Shown here: positions 1 to 10,441 of the stretch, piece by piece
Position numbering within the stretch: the stretch's first letter is position 1
Layout: each line of letters opens with the position of its first letter
Origin: a virus
IMG/VR virus record: IMGVR_UViG_3300042452_000846
Coordinates: 1-42,478 of that record
Reading direction: 5' to 3' (one strand)
Length of the DNA stretch: 42,478 nucleotides
Position numbers and translations under genes: made by a program
Notes under the pieces: model-generated
Seen by the model: only the letters and a program-made list of their open reading frames with translations
What the model was told of the DNA's origin: nothing
Database searches by the model: none

Positions 1-3000
1 CTTTGATGTTCGCAAATCTTTTGGGATTCCCATATTGCCACGGGCGTTTTCCCAAGCCTTCGCCAGTTTCTCCGCTTCCATCCGCCTCGGAGCATGGAAC
101 TCGCCGATATGGTCTTTCACCATCTGGACGACATGCGGAAGAACGTCAGGAGGAAAAGCGTCGGCGTTGACCGGCATTGACCGCAATATTTCGTGCTCTA
201 ACTGGTGCTTCCCGCCCGCATCGCTATTCCGGGCTTCAGCGATTGCTTTGCCGATGCTGGCCTGAAGCTTTTGCTTGGGCTGCGATGAAGGCGTAGCCGG
301 CTTAGGCACTCCTACTCCCAAAGGCGGCACGATTCGATGCTCGCCGTCCTGCACGCCCTTCATGTGCCGCTTTACATGATTGAGCGTTTCCATAGCAGCC
401 AGTGACGCCGCGTCCTCATCGCCGCCGAAATGCTGGTTAGCGATTTGCGATAGCTTTGCATTCAAAGCCTGCTGGCTTTTAGGCTGCCGGCCATCGACGT
501 AGCCGCTGTGCTTCAGCTTGAAGCTTCTAGCCGCGGCCAAGTCGTGCAGGTCTCTCTGTAGCTCGCTGTCAAACTGAATCATGGCCCTGTTGGCGCCAGC
601 ATTAAACGGTCTCGTAATGGAGGCCAGATTTCGCTTTGGAGGCTGAGGAGCCGGCTGAGCTTCGGGTGCTGCTGCTGATGGCCCTGCTGCTTCAGGTGGA
701 GAACCATCAGGACGGTTGATTGCCATGCCTTGAATCGGCAGGCTTGGCAAAATGCTTGATTCGTCTTGAGGGTTCTGGTTCATGCCTTTCAAGATTCGCC
801 CGCCTTTGCCTAGCGGGCTGCCTCCCTTCCATTCGCCAAATCGGCTTTCCACCGGAGTGTTACGGCCCACGCCGGCGTTGCCTGCTGGCGTATTTAGAGG
901 CATTCCGATTAGCGTTGAGCCCTTCTTGCCCTCTGGCGACGGCTCTGTAGTCGCGGCAGGTTCAGTCGCAGTCGCTGTCGGTGTTGCTGAGGTTTTGGCT
1001 CCGCTTTTCGCAAACGGGCTGTTCCCCGTCCACTTGCTCCAGTGGTGGTCGTACTCGTCGCGGACGTGAGGCGGGACCACGTTGGGATTCGACGCAGCCA
1101 CCGACTTAACTTGGTCGCGGTGGATTCGCTCTCGAATCTTAACTGGGTCGCTGATTAGCTTGTTTCCGTCAAACTCGGCTGGACTGAGCGGGTATCGCTT
1201 GCCTCCGTGAAGCAGGAAGCCGTTGCCTTGCTTGTCCTTGGCGAGGATGCCGTGCCGGTACTGAGCAAACTCGCTTCGAGGTACTTGGTGAACGTCAGGA
1301 GCACGTCGATTGCCTCGCTCTAGTCGTGCCTGCCGAATTGCTTCCTGCGGCTGCATACCGTCATTTTTCTGTATGAGGCTTGCTGCCCGAGCTTTCGTAA
1401 ACGGCGTTAGCACTGGCGAGGAGTAAAGGCCCAGCGACCTAACAGGCAATTCGTGGTTGCCCTTCTCGGGCGTATTCACGATGACGTGACCCGGCTTGTC
1501 GCTGCGGCTGACAAAACGAACCCTCTGCCCCTTCTCTGCTCCGCCCAAGTAACTGAGAACGTCGCCCTTTTGGAGATTGCTGACGTGACTTCGAGGCTTG
1601 GCTTGATTGCCATCCTGAGCCTGTTCCGGTGTTTGCTCTTTTTGCGGAGCGGCAGAGGCCTGCCTCGGCATTCGCAAGCCGGCTGATTTGGTCGGGATTT
1701 CCTGCTTTCCTAATTGCGGGTGCTCGACAGTGATAAATCCGGGGCGAGAGCCTGCCCCGACATATCGCAGGTTTATTTTAGACTCAGGACCACTCAACAT
1801 CCGAATCGTATCGCCAACTTGAAGACTGCTAACGTGATGGCGAGGTTTCGGATCGGCTGACGCTGCTGCTGGAGCCGCAGCAGGTTTTACAGCCGGCTTC
1901 GGCGACTCGGCTGCTTTTGGCTTCGGATTTGCTTGGTTCCAGCTATCCATTGCGACGTTGTGCGCCGTGTCATCATCAAACCCGTAGCTCTTGGCCTGCG
2001 CGAAAAACTGCTGGTACTGCTTTCGCTGCCCAATCGGTTTAGCCTCGTCAGGCATCCGTTGAACCGGGAAACTTCGAGACGCCACTGCTTCGCCGATTTT
2101 TTCATGCCCGGGAATAGTTGCTCTCTGGCCAGTTGCCGCGATTCCATCGGCAGCGGATTTTGATCGCATGGCCGTTTCGATTACGACATGCTTGCCGTCA
2201 GGATTACCGGACTTGTCGGCTGAAACGCTGATGACTCGACCGAAAGGCGGCAGTCCCGGCAATCCATGATGAATAATGTCACCCTCTTGCAGGTCGTGAC
2301 TGGAGAAATTGCCGGTTATCCGCTTGGCCTTCTCTGCGCCCTCGGGAATTGCTTCGGCTTGCTGCCGGGCAGTCATGTTCGCGAATTTCTGAGCGCGCTC
2401 GGCTTGAGCCTGCCGGGCCTCCTGCTGCGACTTCTCAACTGCCTTGTGGTCGGTGTGCCGAGTGTCGTGCCATACAACGCTCTTGGGCACTGCATGGTGC
2501 TGTCCGTTCACGTCAACCACCACCTTGCTTGGGTCTTCATGCCCCCCAACAAGTTTGCCTTGCGTTCCCTTTGGAAAACCAGACTCGCCGCCGTTCATTG
2601 AATGGTCGGCATTGAAAATAAGGGGAGCACCGGCTTTTACCCCAGTCTCCGATGGCCGGACAGCCAATTTGCCCTTGGGCTGCAATGGCTTGTTAGGCGC
2701 GGGAAAAGATTTGGTTTGACCAAACAGTTTTTTTCCTGCTTGGTCTACCCGCTCAACAACATTACCGACTTTTTTGGCAGCATTGTCAGCCATGCTTTGC
2801 AAGCCATCAAAAAATCCGTGCCGCTCAATCAAAGCTTCACGCACTGCCGAGAACAATTCCTTTTGCTCCGGCCCTTGCGGCTTGGCCACCAAATCATCCG
2901 GCACGCCCGCATCGGCAAATAGGTTCATCTGCCCTTCCTTGGCGTTTAGGCCAGCAAATAGCGTTTGCTGCTTGCCCTTGGTTGAGTCAAACACGGCTTT

Positions 3001-6000
3001 CGGCTTCAGTGCCGGCTTTGCTGGCTCGCCGAATAGATTGGTAGCGGGCTTTGATTGTGGCTTGTGCTCGTAATTCCCGAACTTTTTAATTGCGTTGTGA
3101 TCCCAGATCACTACCTGCGGGCTTCCGTGCATCCCGCCAGTCAAATACGCACCATGAAATCCAAGACCTTCAAGCTGCTTCCGTTCGTCGGGATTGATTT
3201 GCCGGTTCAGTTCGGCAAACTTGCCTTGGGCTTTGACGTGAACCTCCTCGGGCTGCTGTCCGGGGTCGATTCCATGCTCTTTCAGCAATAGCGGATTTGC
3301 CAAGTCAATGTTGTACGGCTGGTCCGCAACCCACTGCAAAGCGGCTGGCGGCAGCTTCCCGGCTTTCAAGTCATGTAATTCTCGGATTCGCGGGTTAGCT
3401 TCCGATTCTGAGTTGTAGCCACTTTTAACGGCTTGTTGCAGTTGGCCGATTGCGTGATCCGCCAGTCGGTGAATCTGCTCAGTAGACAACTTTGGCAGGA
3501 AATCCCATCGGTTTGTGGCCCGGCCTCGCCAGTAATGAGGCACGGCACTAGCGTACAACCCCGCCCCTAAATCTTCGTGTGAGTCCTTGTTGTGCGATGT
3601 TACGTCGCCAGCTTGCAAAGCCTTGAGAGCGCCGGCATGATTGTTGGTGACGTGAATCGCGTTCAAGTGGCCGTCTTGAGTCCAAGCAGCCGAGCCTAAG
3701 TTTTGGTTGTCGTGCTCGGGATTGCTGGTGTCAGTCACCTTGCGGACAAAATTAGGAAGCTGCTGCCCCGCCGAGTACCGCTCGACAAGCCGCCGGACTC
3801 GCTGGCCCAGCTCCCGGGCTTCATCGGCCAAGCCGTGCCGCTCGGTTTCCTCGGCCGGCTTGTCGATAATCACCATCTTGGTCGCTACACCAGTTTGGCG
3901 AAACGCATCGTCGCCCGCAAACGAGCCCTCGGGAGTGTCGTAAACCTTACCGCCCATCAGTGACAGCCAATCACGGAACCCGGCGCTACGCTCGTTCTGG
4001 TGAGCCCCTGCGCCCATAATGGCAACCAACCGCCCGCCCGGTTTGAGCAGGTTATAGGCGTGCTTGACGTGCTTTTCGTCCTGCCGGTTCTCAAACGGCG
4101 GATTCATCACGATCCGGTCATACTGCTTGTCGTGCTGCAAGAAGTCGCCGCGTTCATGCGGGAGCCCCTGCAACTCAAGAGCTTTGGCAATATCGCGATC
4201 CTGTTCGATCCCGTGCAGATCGGCGTCGGGATGGTTGTCTCGAATCGCGGCCATGATTGAGCCAATACCGGCAGACGGCTCCAAAACGCTCATGCCCTCG
4301 CCAATGTCGGCATGGTCAAGCATCTTTTCGATCAACGGTGGCGGCGTCGGGAAAAAGCCGTCAATCTTTTGTCGCTTCAAATATCGCAGGTGCTCTTTCA
4401 GTGGGTCGCGGCCCTCTGGTTCCTGCTTCATCGTGTGATATTCACGCAGCGCAGCCCGTAGTTCCGGGGTCGAGCGAATATCCATTCGCTGAAGCCGGTT
4501 CATATCTTCCAGCTTCTCACCAAACCGGCTGGCAATCCGCCGGACGTTGTGATCCGGGTGCCGTCGCATTTTCGGGATTGCTTCTTGAATCTTCTCAAGG
4601 TCGCCCAAGTCTTTAATCTGGGCATAGTCCTTGTCATACGGCATTTCAGCCGCCATCTTCCCGAGCTTGGCCGCAAACAGCTTCAACCCGGGCACGCCGG
4701 CCAATGCCGCTGCTTGGTCCCGTAATTCCGATTTGTGGAGGTACGGATACGGGTATTCGGCGTGCGCAATATCTTCGAGACTTGCCGGCCGTTCCCAATC
4801 ATCCTCGGAAACTCGCTCCCCGGCCCGCTGCCGCTTTTGAATTGCATTGATCTGGCTTCGATACAGCAGCTTGTCGAGCTGGTCAACCTGCGCCCCGTTC
4901 GATACGTGCTTCAGGTGGACCGCTTTGCCGCCGGTGATATGCTCGGCCACCTTCGCCAGCGTTTTTGCCTTGGCTAACTGCTTCCGGGCGTCATCTTCGG
5001 CACTAGAAGCCATGCGAGCCCGGCGGGCCGTATTATCCTTCCGGTCACGGTTGAGCGATTCTTCCCCGCGCTCTGACAGCCGATCCGACAGGTCAGCCAG
5101 TTTGCCAGCGACATTCTCTGCCCGCTCGGCCGCCCGGGCTTCAATCTTGTCGGAGTTGTCAACAGCCTGCCCGCCCAGTACGGCGTGGAATTTCTTGGCG
5201 GCTTCCTCATCGAAGAATTGGAAACCCGGCGTTGCCCCGTAGGCCCGTGCAATGCGAGCGTTCACGTAGTTGCCGCCGAGTTGCTTCGCCCGGCTTAGAG
5301 CCTCTTTCCAGCTATCGCCCAAGTGCTCTTGAACCGTGACCGTCCACGTCGGCGCGTTCCGCTTCTGGTGGTGGCCCTTCACAATCCCGACTTCGCCGGT
5401 TTTCTCCTGCCCGCCGGCAAACGCCGACACTTCCCGGGGCTTTTCCAGCTTGCTTGGGAACTTCTCTCGGCGGTGCTGCGCGTAGGATTCATCGTAGGCG
5501 GCCTGATGTTCCGGGCTCAGTTTCTCCCAGCCGCCCGACAAGATCGCTTTGCGCTTCCAATCGTCAAACGTCTGCGGGTTAGCAAGCGATTCTTCTCGCT
5601 GCTTTTGGCGGGCTGCTCGCTCTGCGCGGACTTGGGCAACTCCTTCGGTGTATTCCTTGATATGCTCGTCAGTGATCCCGGCCACCGCGTCATGGAGCTG
5701 CTTTTCACGGTCTTGGCCATAGGTCCAGCGGTTTGTCTCCCCCTTCACGTCGAACGATCTTTTCATCCGTCGCAACAGGTCTTGCACCGCTTCAGCCTTT
5801 TTCGAGGCTTGGCGGCCCATAATCCTCATGCCGGGCTCATGAGTCCACCCTTCAATATCCTCTTTTTTCATCTTGGAGATTTCCGCTTCCAACCCCGGCA
5901 GGCTGTCACGGAATCGGGCAAACGCCGCTTTGTGCTCGTCGGCTGAAACCTTGCCATCGTCAAGGTCGTTCATGTGCTGGGCAAAATCCGCCAGCGTCAT

Positions 6001-9000
6001 CGACGCATTAGACATTGCCTCTTGCTGCTTAGCCTTGGCGGCCTTGGGATCAACGCCAAGCAGCTTGTTTTCGTCGGTGCCGTGACTTTTCAGCCACGAC
6101 TTGTAATTGCCGCGAACCCGGACAAACTCCCGGTTCCCGTACTGCGATTGCATGTCGCTCCGCCGCGTCAGCTCATGCCGGCGGTCATTGATAAAGCTGT
6201 TGACGGCTTGGTTTTTGTTGTCGTGGAATCCGTAATCCGCTTTGCCGGTTTCTGGGTGAACGGTATAAAACCGCCCGCCGCGCTCCTCGATATGCTGTAA
6301 GGCATATTCGATTTCATCGACGGTCGGGACCGGGCTTTTGACTGCAATCTGAATCGGGCCTTTTGACTCGCCAGTTTCGTCCTCGACAATGCCGGCCGCC
6401 TTGCGGTGATTCAGAATCGCCTGCCGAATTGCGGCACGGTCCATTCCCGGCATTAGTCCGGCCAACTGCTCAGCCACAAAACCAAGGTGAGCCGTCTTGG
6501 CTTCTCGGACTTGCTTCAATCCTTCCTCGGTCAATGTTTTGGCAAGCGGATCTGAATCGCTTTTCAGAACCGCCGATTTGATAGCCTTGGCCGTAGTGCT
6601 GCGCAAAAGGTGAGCTTCGAGCCCGCCCATTTTCTCGAACTGCTCCAGCTTCTTGCTCATGCCGGCAAGGTCGAGCCCAACCGGCTTGAAACTGCCATAC
6701 TCCCACGTAGCACCGCCCTCGGTCGTTACCGACTTGGCATTGATCCGCTTGATTGTCGCTGGGCTGTTCCCGCCAATATCAATCTGGTCGCCCGGCTTCA
6801 GGTGTGCGCGGAGATAGCGGGCAATCCGTTCCTTTGGTGGCAGGTCGTGACGAACACGGTATTCGATGTTGCTGCCGGCTGACTTCGGCGCTTCTGGCTC
6901 GGGCTTCGCTGGTTGTTGCGGTGGCTCCCAACGCTTTTCCGATGTTGGCATGTCAGCCAGCGTTTTCCCTTCCGGTAAATCTGATTCACTGGCTCGCTTC
7001 AATTCATCGCGGTTGTGCCAGCTTAACTGCCCCTTATGGTTAATCACGCCAGCCCGATTACCGCCGAGGCCATTCGATCCGCGCATGATGCCAACCGTTC
7101 CATCCGGCGCTTTAACCAGCTCACCGAACGCATGGCCAGCACTGTCGCTTGGCTTTGGTGCTTCCGCCGGCTCATCCACCAGCCCTTCAAAGTCATCTTG
7201 CTTTGGTGCCGCCAACCCGCCGCCAGCACTCGGCACGGATTCGGCAGGCTGCGAGGCTGGGGCCGGCGAGGTTGCTGTTGGCTGCTCGCCCAACTCCGCC
7301 AGCGCATCATGCACTTCAGCAGACAAGTCAGGCCGATGCTTGTTAATGTACCGGGCAAGCTGGTCGTTTCGCCCTTGCGGTGCGGATTCAAACAATCGAA
7401 ACACGTCGCCACGTCGCAATTCTTGAATCGAGTCAGCCGCAATCTTGACGTGATTCTCTGGCAGCCAACCAAACTCGTAATCGTCCTCTTTGCCCTCGGC
7501 CTTGGGCTCAGCCTGTTTCGGCTGATACTTCGCCGCCGCGTAATCATGCTCCATCTTGGACAATGGGCGGTAAACACCATCGTCCTTTTCCATGACGTGC
7601 TCTTGCTTCATGGCCGACTTAGCCTTGGCCTGCAACTGCCGCAGCTTAATCGTGTCAGGGTGGCTTTCGTTCCCAGTCGGCACGCCACGCTTCAGCATGA
7701 ACTCGGCTTCCTTCGCCGCTTTTGCCCGGGCTGCATCGTCCGGCACTTCCCGCACTGCCGGCTTGTGCCCTTCAGACAACTCTTTATCGAGCAACGCTTG
7801 GCGAGTCGTGATGTTGCCTTGTGCGCTCACTTGCTGGCTCAGGTGGGCTTGCACCCGGCCTTGGAGCGCCGCTTGCGCAGGGGTCAAGCCAGAAGCCTTA
7901 AACGCTGACTTACGCTCGGCTTCTGCTTGCCGATCTGATTCAGCTTTGTCGGTGGCTTCTTGCTGCGACTTCAGCCGTCCGGCAACTCGGTGAGACTCGG
8001 CAATCGCGTCATCTTTCGAGGTGTGTAGAGTATCACCGAACCCTCGCACGCCGGCCTTGCTAGGAACTAGCCACTTGCCGGGGTATCGCTCATGCTCGTA
8101 AGGCTCATGCCCCTCGGCGGCTTTGGGCTCCTCTTGCTTTTGATGCAGCCGGCCAAACTGGGCTTGTTGGTCCTTCCATTCCTGCTGCTTCTGCTTTACT
8201 TGGGCCTCGCTGGCGGCTGGCGATAGACGCAAACCCTTCTGGCCCTTGTTGTGCCCTTCGAGGTATTCAAACTCCTCGAAATCGCCGTCGGTCTTGCCGG
8301 TTAGCCGAATCTGGTCCCCCTTGAAATACTGCGGCTTGGGCTCCTCTTGCGCTCGCGTCTCGGTAAACTTCGCTTGCCCTCGCAGTTGACCCATCCCGGG
8401 CTTCGGCTTTTCCGCTTCGCCCATCGCCTGAAAGACTTTCGCTAGTTCGCTTGCTTGCGGGTGGGTAATGCCAATGCCGTGCTTCTTGGAAGTCACCCAA
8501 AGATTTCCGCCAGCCGCCCGGGCTTCGGCCGCAATGGCGTGTAAATCTGGCTTGGCTGGCTCTTGCGGCCCACTGGCGGTCGCGGCCTTGCCATGCTCCT
8601 CAAAGGCTCGCTTAATCGCGTCAAGATTGACTTGCCCTGTCGCGTCAAGTGCTCCGAGTTTTTGCAGCGGCTCTACGTGACTTCGGCCCCACAAACCGCC
8701 AAACTTCTTTTCCTTCCCTTCCAGCACGTCAGCCAATTTAGTTTTGTTGTACGTGTTTAATGAGTCGCCAAAGGCATCATTGATAAACCCGGCAGACGCA
8801 CGGCCTGAAAACGCCGAGTCAGCTTGTTGCTTACGTGCGACTTCCTGCTCTGCCGCCTGCTTGCTTCTCACTTCAGCCGCTTCACGTTTAACGCCCTCGG
8901 CTCCGTGGAGAGTCAAGTCCAGCCGGGAGCGATGGTCGTTGTGAACGACATGAATTGCGCCGGGGCCGGAATCGGAACCAACCATCATGCCGTTTTGACG

Positions 9001-10140
9001 CGCCCAGCTTTTTAACTGTTGCTGCTGTTCATCAGTGAAAACTTGGCCGGGGCGATTGGGATACAAAGAGCCGGCGTTGCGATGCTTGGGCGCGTACCGA
9101 AAATCACGAAATGGGGGATTTGAAATCGCAGCTTGCGGCTTTTCCTCCTCTTGGCCCCTTTCCTCGCTCTTGCTTTCCTTCGGTGAGAACTGCCCGCCGT
9201 GGTGCTGCTTGTCGCCCGCTTCCCAGCGGGGATGCTTTTCTTCGTCCCAGCCAGTCGGTTTAGTTGCCGGGGCTGGGATCGGGTGCTCGCCGTGCTGCTT
9301 CCACTGCTCGCCCGGCTGGCTGTCAAACTCATCGCCTTGGTCATTCCGAACTCGAATCGAGCCATCAGCGTTGTGGCCGACAAACTCATAAACCGCGCCG
9401 CTCAAATTGACTTTTGGCGTTGCTTTTGGCTTTTGGGAAGTCGGTGCCGCAGCGCCATCAGGCCGCGTCTTGCTATTCGCTTTTTGCCACGCCAACTTAT
9501 CGGCAAGGCTCATTGCGTCCCAGTTGGTTGCATTGCCAGATGCCGCCGTTTTTGGTTGCTCAGGCTGATCAAACAACCCCATTTGCTTGCCCTTAACCGG
9601 CAGGGCAGGGGGCTCTGATACTGACAGCTTCACTTCTGCCGCCGGTGCCGGTGCTTGTGGCGAACTGGCCAGCGCGTCGAAGTCAAACCCCATCTGGCCC
9701 TTGGCCGCCTTGGCCCGAGCGTACCGCTCTGTGCTCATTCCCTGCCAGAACGCAGAAAACCGCAGGCCAAGCTCCATTTGCCCCTCGTTGGGCTTGGCTG
9801 GCTTGAGGCTTTTCATCCGTGGACGACCGGCTTGCTCCTGCTCCTCAGCCTCCGCGTCAATGTCTTTCTCGGCCTTGCCTGCCAGCTTTGAAGCGCAATC
9901 GGAGCCGAAATAGTAATACTGGTTGGTTGGGTGGCCGTCCTCGCCTACTACCGCGCAAACAACAGCATGTTTCAGCCCTGCCCGGCCACAGTTTTGGCAG
10001 CGGGTAACGTGCTTGGTCTTACCGAGAATTTGCAGCTTGCCGAACCCGCTAGCACCGCTTTTTTCATCGCCAAACAAGCCGAACATATAGCGGTCGGTTT
10101 GAACCCCAAGTTGCTGTGCGATTCGCTCGGCCAGTGTCAT
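1..10140 (-). CDS. Giant polyvalent-type protein with N6-adenine DNA methyltransferase domain (partial, C-terminus outside window)
   Basis: The minus-strand frame starting at ATG 10140 stays open to position 1, giving at least 3379 codons. An SD-like GGAG precedes the ATG, 5 bases after the upstream stop. Residues 1-90 hold a Zn-module (C48-x2-C51 then GSDCA at 79-83). Near residue 300 is a WDEEKHPR...GGQFSPK motif. Long Ala/Glu/Lys-rich helical linkers follow. Residues about 1920-2090 form a class I methyltransferase: FFPTPPP, LEPSAGIG (SAM binding) and NPPF (catalytic, near 2010), the N6-adenine type. Residues about 2100-2350 have GAGLYAS and VVIWDHNAIKKFG, loosely like an ADP-ribosyltransferase fold (weak). 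Two or three repeated HVS-LQ-GD units near 2765-2905 resemble small beta-barrels. Such multidomain proteins next to head genes match the phage polyvalent proteins, thought to enter the cell with the DNA; that role is inferred. It follows the portal in the same operon. Confidence 0.9.
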   Translation of the reverse strand, partial: MTLAERIAQQLGVQTDRYMFGLFGDEKSGASGFGKLQILGKTKHVTRCQNCGRAGLKHAVVCAVVGEDGHPTNQYYYFGSDCASKLAGKAEKDIDAEAEEQEQAGRPRMKSLKPAKPNEGQMELGLRFSAFWQGMSTERYARAKAAKGQMGFDFDALASSPQAPAPAAEVKLSVSEPPALPVKGKQMGLFDQPEQPKTAASGNATNWDAMSLADKLAWQKANSKTRPDGAAAPTSQKPKATPKVNLSGAVYEFVGHNADGSIRVRNDQGDEFDSQPGEQWKQHGEHPIPAPATKPTGWDEEKHPRWEAGDKQHHGGQFSPKESKSEERGQEEEKPQAAISNPPFRDFRYAPKHRNAGSLYPNRPGQVFTDEQQQQLKSWARQNGMMVGSDSGPGAIHVVHNDHRSRLDLTLHGAEGVKREAAEVRSKQAAEQEVARKQQADSAFSGRASAGFINDAFGDSLNTYNKTKLADVLEGKEKKFGGLWGRSHVEPLQKLGALDATGQVNLDAIKRAFEEHGKAATASGPQEPAKPDLHAIAAEARAAGGNLWVTSKKHGIGITHPQASELAKVFQAMGEAEKPKPGMGQLRGQAKFTETRAQEEPKPQYFKGDQIRLTGKTDGDFEEFEYLEGHNKGQKGLRLSPAASEAQVKQKQQEWKDQQAQFGRLHQKQEEPKAAEGHEPYEHERYPGKWLVPSKAGVRGFGDTLHTSKDDAIAESHRVAGRLKSQQEATDKAESDRQAEAERKSAFKASGLTPAQAALQGRVQAHLSQQVSAQGNITTRQALLDKELSEGHKPAVREVPDDAARAKAAKEAEFMLKRGVPTGNESHPDTIKLRQLQAKAKSAMKQEHVMEKDDGVYRPLSKMEHDYAAAKYQPKQAEPKAEGKEDDYEFGWLPENHVKIAADSIQELRRGDVFRLFESAPQGRNDQLARYINKHRPDLSAEVHDALAELGEQPTATSPAPASQPAESVPSAGGGLAAPKQDDFEGLVDEPAEAPKPSDSAGHAFGELVKAPDGTVGIMRGSNGLGGNRAGVINHKGQLSWHNRDELKRASESDLPEGKTLADMPTSEKRWEPPQQPAKPEPEAPKSAGSNIEYRVRHDLPPKERIARYLRAHLKPGDQIDIGGNSPATIKRINAKSVTTEGGATWEYGSFKPVGLDLAGMSKKLEQFEKMGGLEAHLLRSTTAKAIKSAVLKSDSDPLAKTLTEEGLKQVREAKTAHLGFVAEQLAGLMPGMDRAAIRQAILNHRKAAGIVEDETGESKGPIQIAVKSPVPTVDEIEYALQHIEERGGRFYTVHPETGKADYGFHDNKNQAVNSFINDRRHELTRRSDMQSQYGNREFVRVRGNYKSWLKSHGTDENKLLGVDPKAAKAKQQEAMSNASMTLADFAQHMNDLDDGKVSADEHKAAFARFRDSLPGLEAEISKMKKEDIEGWTHEPGMRIMGRQASKKAEAVQDLLRRMKRSFDVKGETNRWTYGQDREKQLHDAVAGITDEHIKEYTEGVAQVRAERAARQKQREESLANPQTFDDWKRKAILSGGWEKLSPEHQAAYDESYAQHRREKFPSKLEKPREVSAFAGGQEKTGEVGIVKGHHQKRNAPTWTVTVQEHLGDSWKEALSRAKQLGGNYVNARIARAYGATPGFQFFDEEAAKKFHAVLGGQAVDNSDKIEARAAERAENVAGKLADLSDRLSERGEESLNRDRKDNTARRARMASSAEDDARKQLAKAKTLAKVAEHITGGKAVHLKHVSNGAQVDQLDKLLYRSQINAIQKRQRAGERVSEDDWERPASLEDIAHAEYPYPYLHKSELRDQAAALAGVPGLKLFAAKLGKMAAEMPYDKDYAQIKDLGDLEKIQEAIPKMRRHPDHNVRRIASRFGEKLEDMNRLQRMDIRSTPELRAALREYHTMKQEPEGRDPLKEHLRYLKRQKIDGFFPTPPPLIEKMLDHADIGEGMSVLEPSAGIGSIMAAIRDNHPDADLHGIEQDRDIAKALELQGLPHERGDFLQHDKQYDRIVMNPPFENRQDEKHVKHAYNLLKPGGRLVAIMGAGAHQNERSAGFRDWLSLMGGKVYDTPEGSFAGDDAFRQTGVATKMVIIDKPAEETERHGLADEARELGQRVRRLVERYSAGQQLPNFVRKVTDTSNPEHDNQNLGSAAWTQDGHLNAIHVTNNHAGALKALQAGDVTSHNKDSHEDLGAGLYASAVPHYWRGRATNRWDFLPKLSTEQIHRLADHAIGQLQQAVKSGYNSESEANPRIRELHDLKAGKLPPAALQWVADQPYNIDLANPLLLKEHGIDPGQQPEEVHVKAQGKFAELNRQINPDERKQLEGLGFHGAYLTGGMHGSPQVVIWDHNAIKKFGNYEHKPQSKPATNLFGEPAKPALKPKAVFDSTKGKQQTLFAGLNAKEGQMNLFADAGVPDDLVAKPQGPEQKELFSAVREALIERHGFFDGLQSMADNAAKKVGNVVERVDQAGKKLFGQTKSFPAPNKPLQPKGKLAVRPSETGVKAGAPLIFNADHSMNGGESGFPKGTQGKLVGGHEDPSKVVVDVNGQHHAVPKSVVWHDTRHTDHKAVEKSQQEARQAQAERAQKFANMTARQQAEAIPEGAEKAKRITGNFSSHDLQEGDIIHHGLPGLPPFGRVISVSADKSGNPDGKHVVIETAMRSKSAADGIAATGQRATIPGHEKIGEAVASRSFPVQRMPDEAKPIGQRKQYQQFFAQAKSYGFDDDTAHNVAMDSWNQANPKPKAAESPKPAVKPAAAPAAASADPKPRHHVSSLQVGDTIRMLSGPESKINLRYVGAGSRPGFITVEHPQLGKQEIPTKSAGLRMPRQASAAPQKEQTPEQAQDGNQAKPRSHVSNLQKGDVLSYLGGAEKGQRVRFVSRSDKPGHVIVNTPEKGNHELPVRSLGLYSSPVLTPFTKARAASLIQKNDGMQPQEAIRQARLERGNRRAPDVHQVPRSEFAQYRHGILAKDKQGNGFLLHGGKRYPLSPAEFDGNKLISDPVKIRERIHRDQVKSVAASNPNVVPPHVRDEYDHHWSKWTGNSPFAKSGAKTSATPTATATEPAATTEPSPEGKKGSTLIGMPLNTPAGNAGVGRNTPVESRFGEWKGGSPLGKGGRILKGMNQNPQDESSILPSLPIQGMAINRPDGSPPEAAGPSAAAPEAQPAPQPPKRNLASITRPFNAGANRAMIQFDSELQRDLHDLAAARSFKLKHSGYVDGRQPKSQQALNAKLSQIANQHFGGDEDAASLAAMETLNHVKRHMKGVQDGEHRIVPPLGVGVPKPATPSSQPKQKLQASIGKAIAEARNSDAGGKHQLEHEILRSMPVNADAFPPDVLPHVVQMVKDHIGEFHAPRRMEAEKLAKAWENARGNMGIPKDLRTSK

Positions 10141-10145
10141 TCGCT

Positions 10146-10424
10146 CTACTCCGGTTTAACTCCGCCGCGCCGCTGCTTGGGAGTCGGCACGACTCTAATT
10201 CCTGATTCCGATTTTCCGCCAGCAACCCAGCGACGATCTGTTTCCTCTGCCGACCAGCCCTTGCGGATTTCCGCGCAAGCTTGCTGAATCTCCTCGGGAC
10301 TTGGATCGGGGTAACGTGTCTCCTGCGGAAACGCAATTCGACTACAGGTAATCGAACACGTCGCCGAAACGGTTTCTTTCCATTTCCCGCAGACGGGGCA
10401 TTGCTTCCATTCTTTTTTCGGCAA
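10146..10424 (-). CDS. Small Zn-knuckle protein with PxPEEI..AC.EIR..W motif
   Basis: A 92-residue protein that starts at TTG 10424. The AGGAG ribosome site lies in the loop of the palindrome just upstream (10428-10441). The N-terminus has CPVCG (C9, C12) followed by C..TC, a probable zinc knuckle. The C-terminal half contains PDPSPEEIQQACAEIRKGW, a short helical motif that I associate with small proteins of planctomycete and phage genomes; the function is unknown. It sits between portal and giant polyvalent gene, 5 bases before the latter's ATG, so it is probably co-translated with it. The TTG start is supported only by the spacing to AGGAG. Confidence 0.75.
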   Translation of the reverse strand: MPKKEWKQCPVCGKWKETVSATCSITCSRIAFPQETRYPDPSPEEIQQACAEIRKGWSAEETDRRWVAGGKSESGIRVVPTPKQRRGGVKPE

Positions 10425-10427
10425 AGG

Positions 10428-10441
10428 TAGGCTCCTGCCTA
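10428..10441. promoter_or_regulatory. Palindromic site TAGGCTCCTGCCTA (perfect)
   Basis: A perfect copy of the dispersed palindrome TAGGC-N4-GCCTA, between the portal stop and the start of the 92-residue gene. Read on the minus strand the loop is AGGA, so the Shine-Dalgarno of the downstream TTG start lies in the loop. Protein binding or an RNA hairpin could each affect expression here. The sequence is seen; the function is inferred. Confidence 0.7.

Noticed and set aside
1-10140. Many plus-strand open frames of 60-290 codons (for example 7036-7908 and 5323-5946)
   Set aside because: They are antisense shadows of the one long minus-strand frame: biased composition, no ribosome sites, no recognisable domains.
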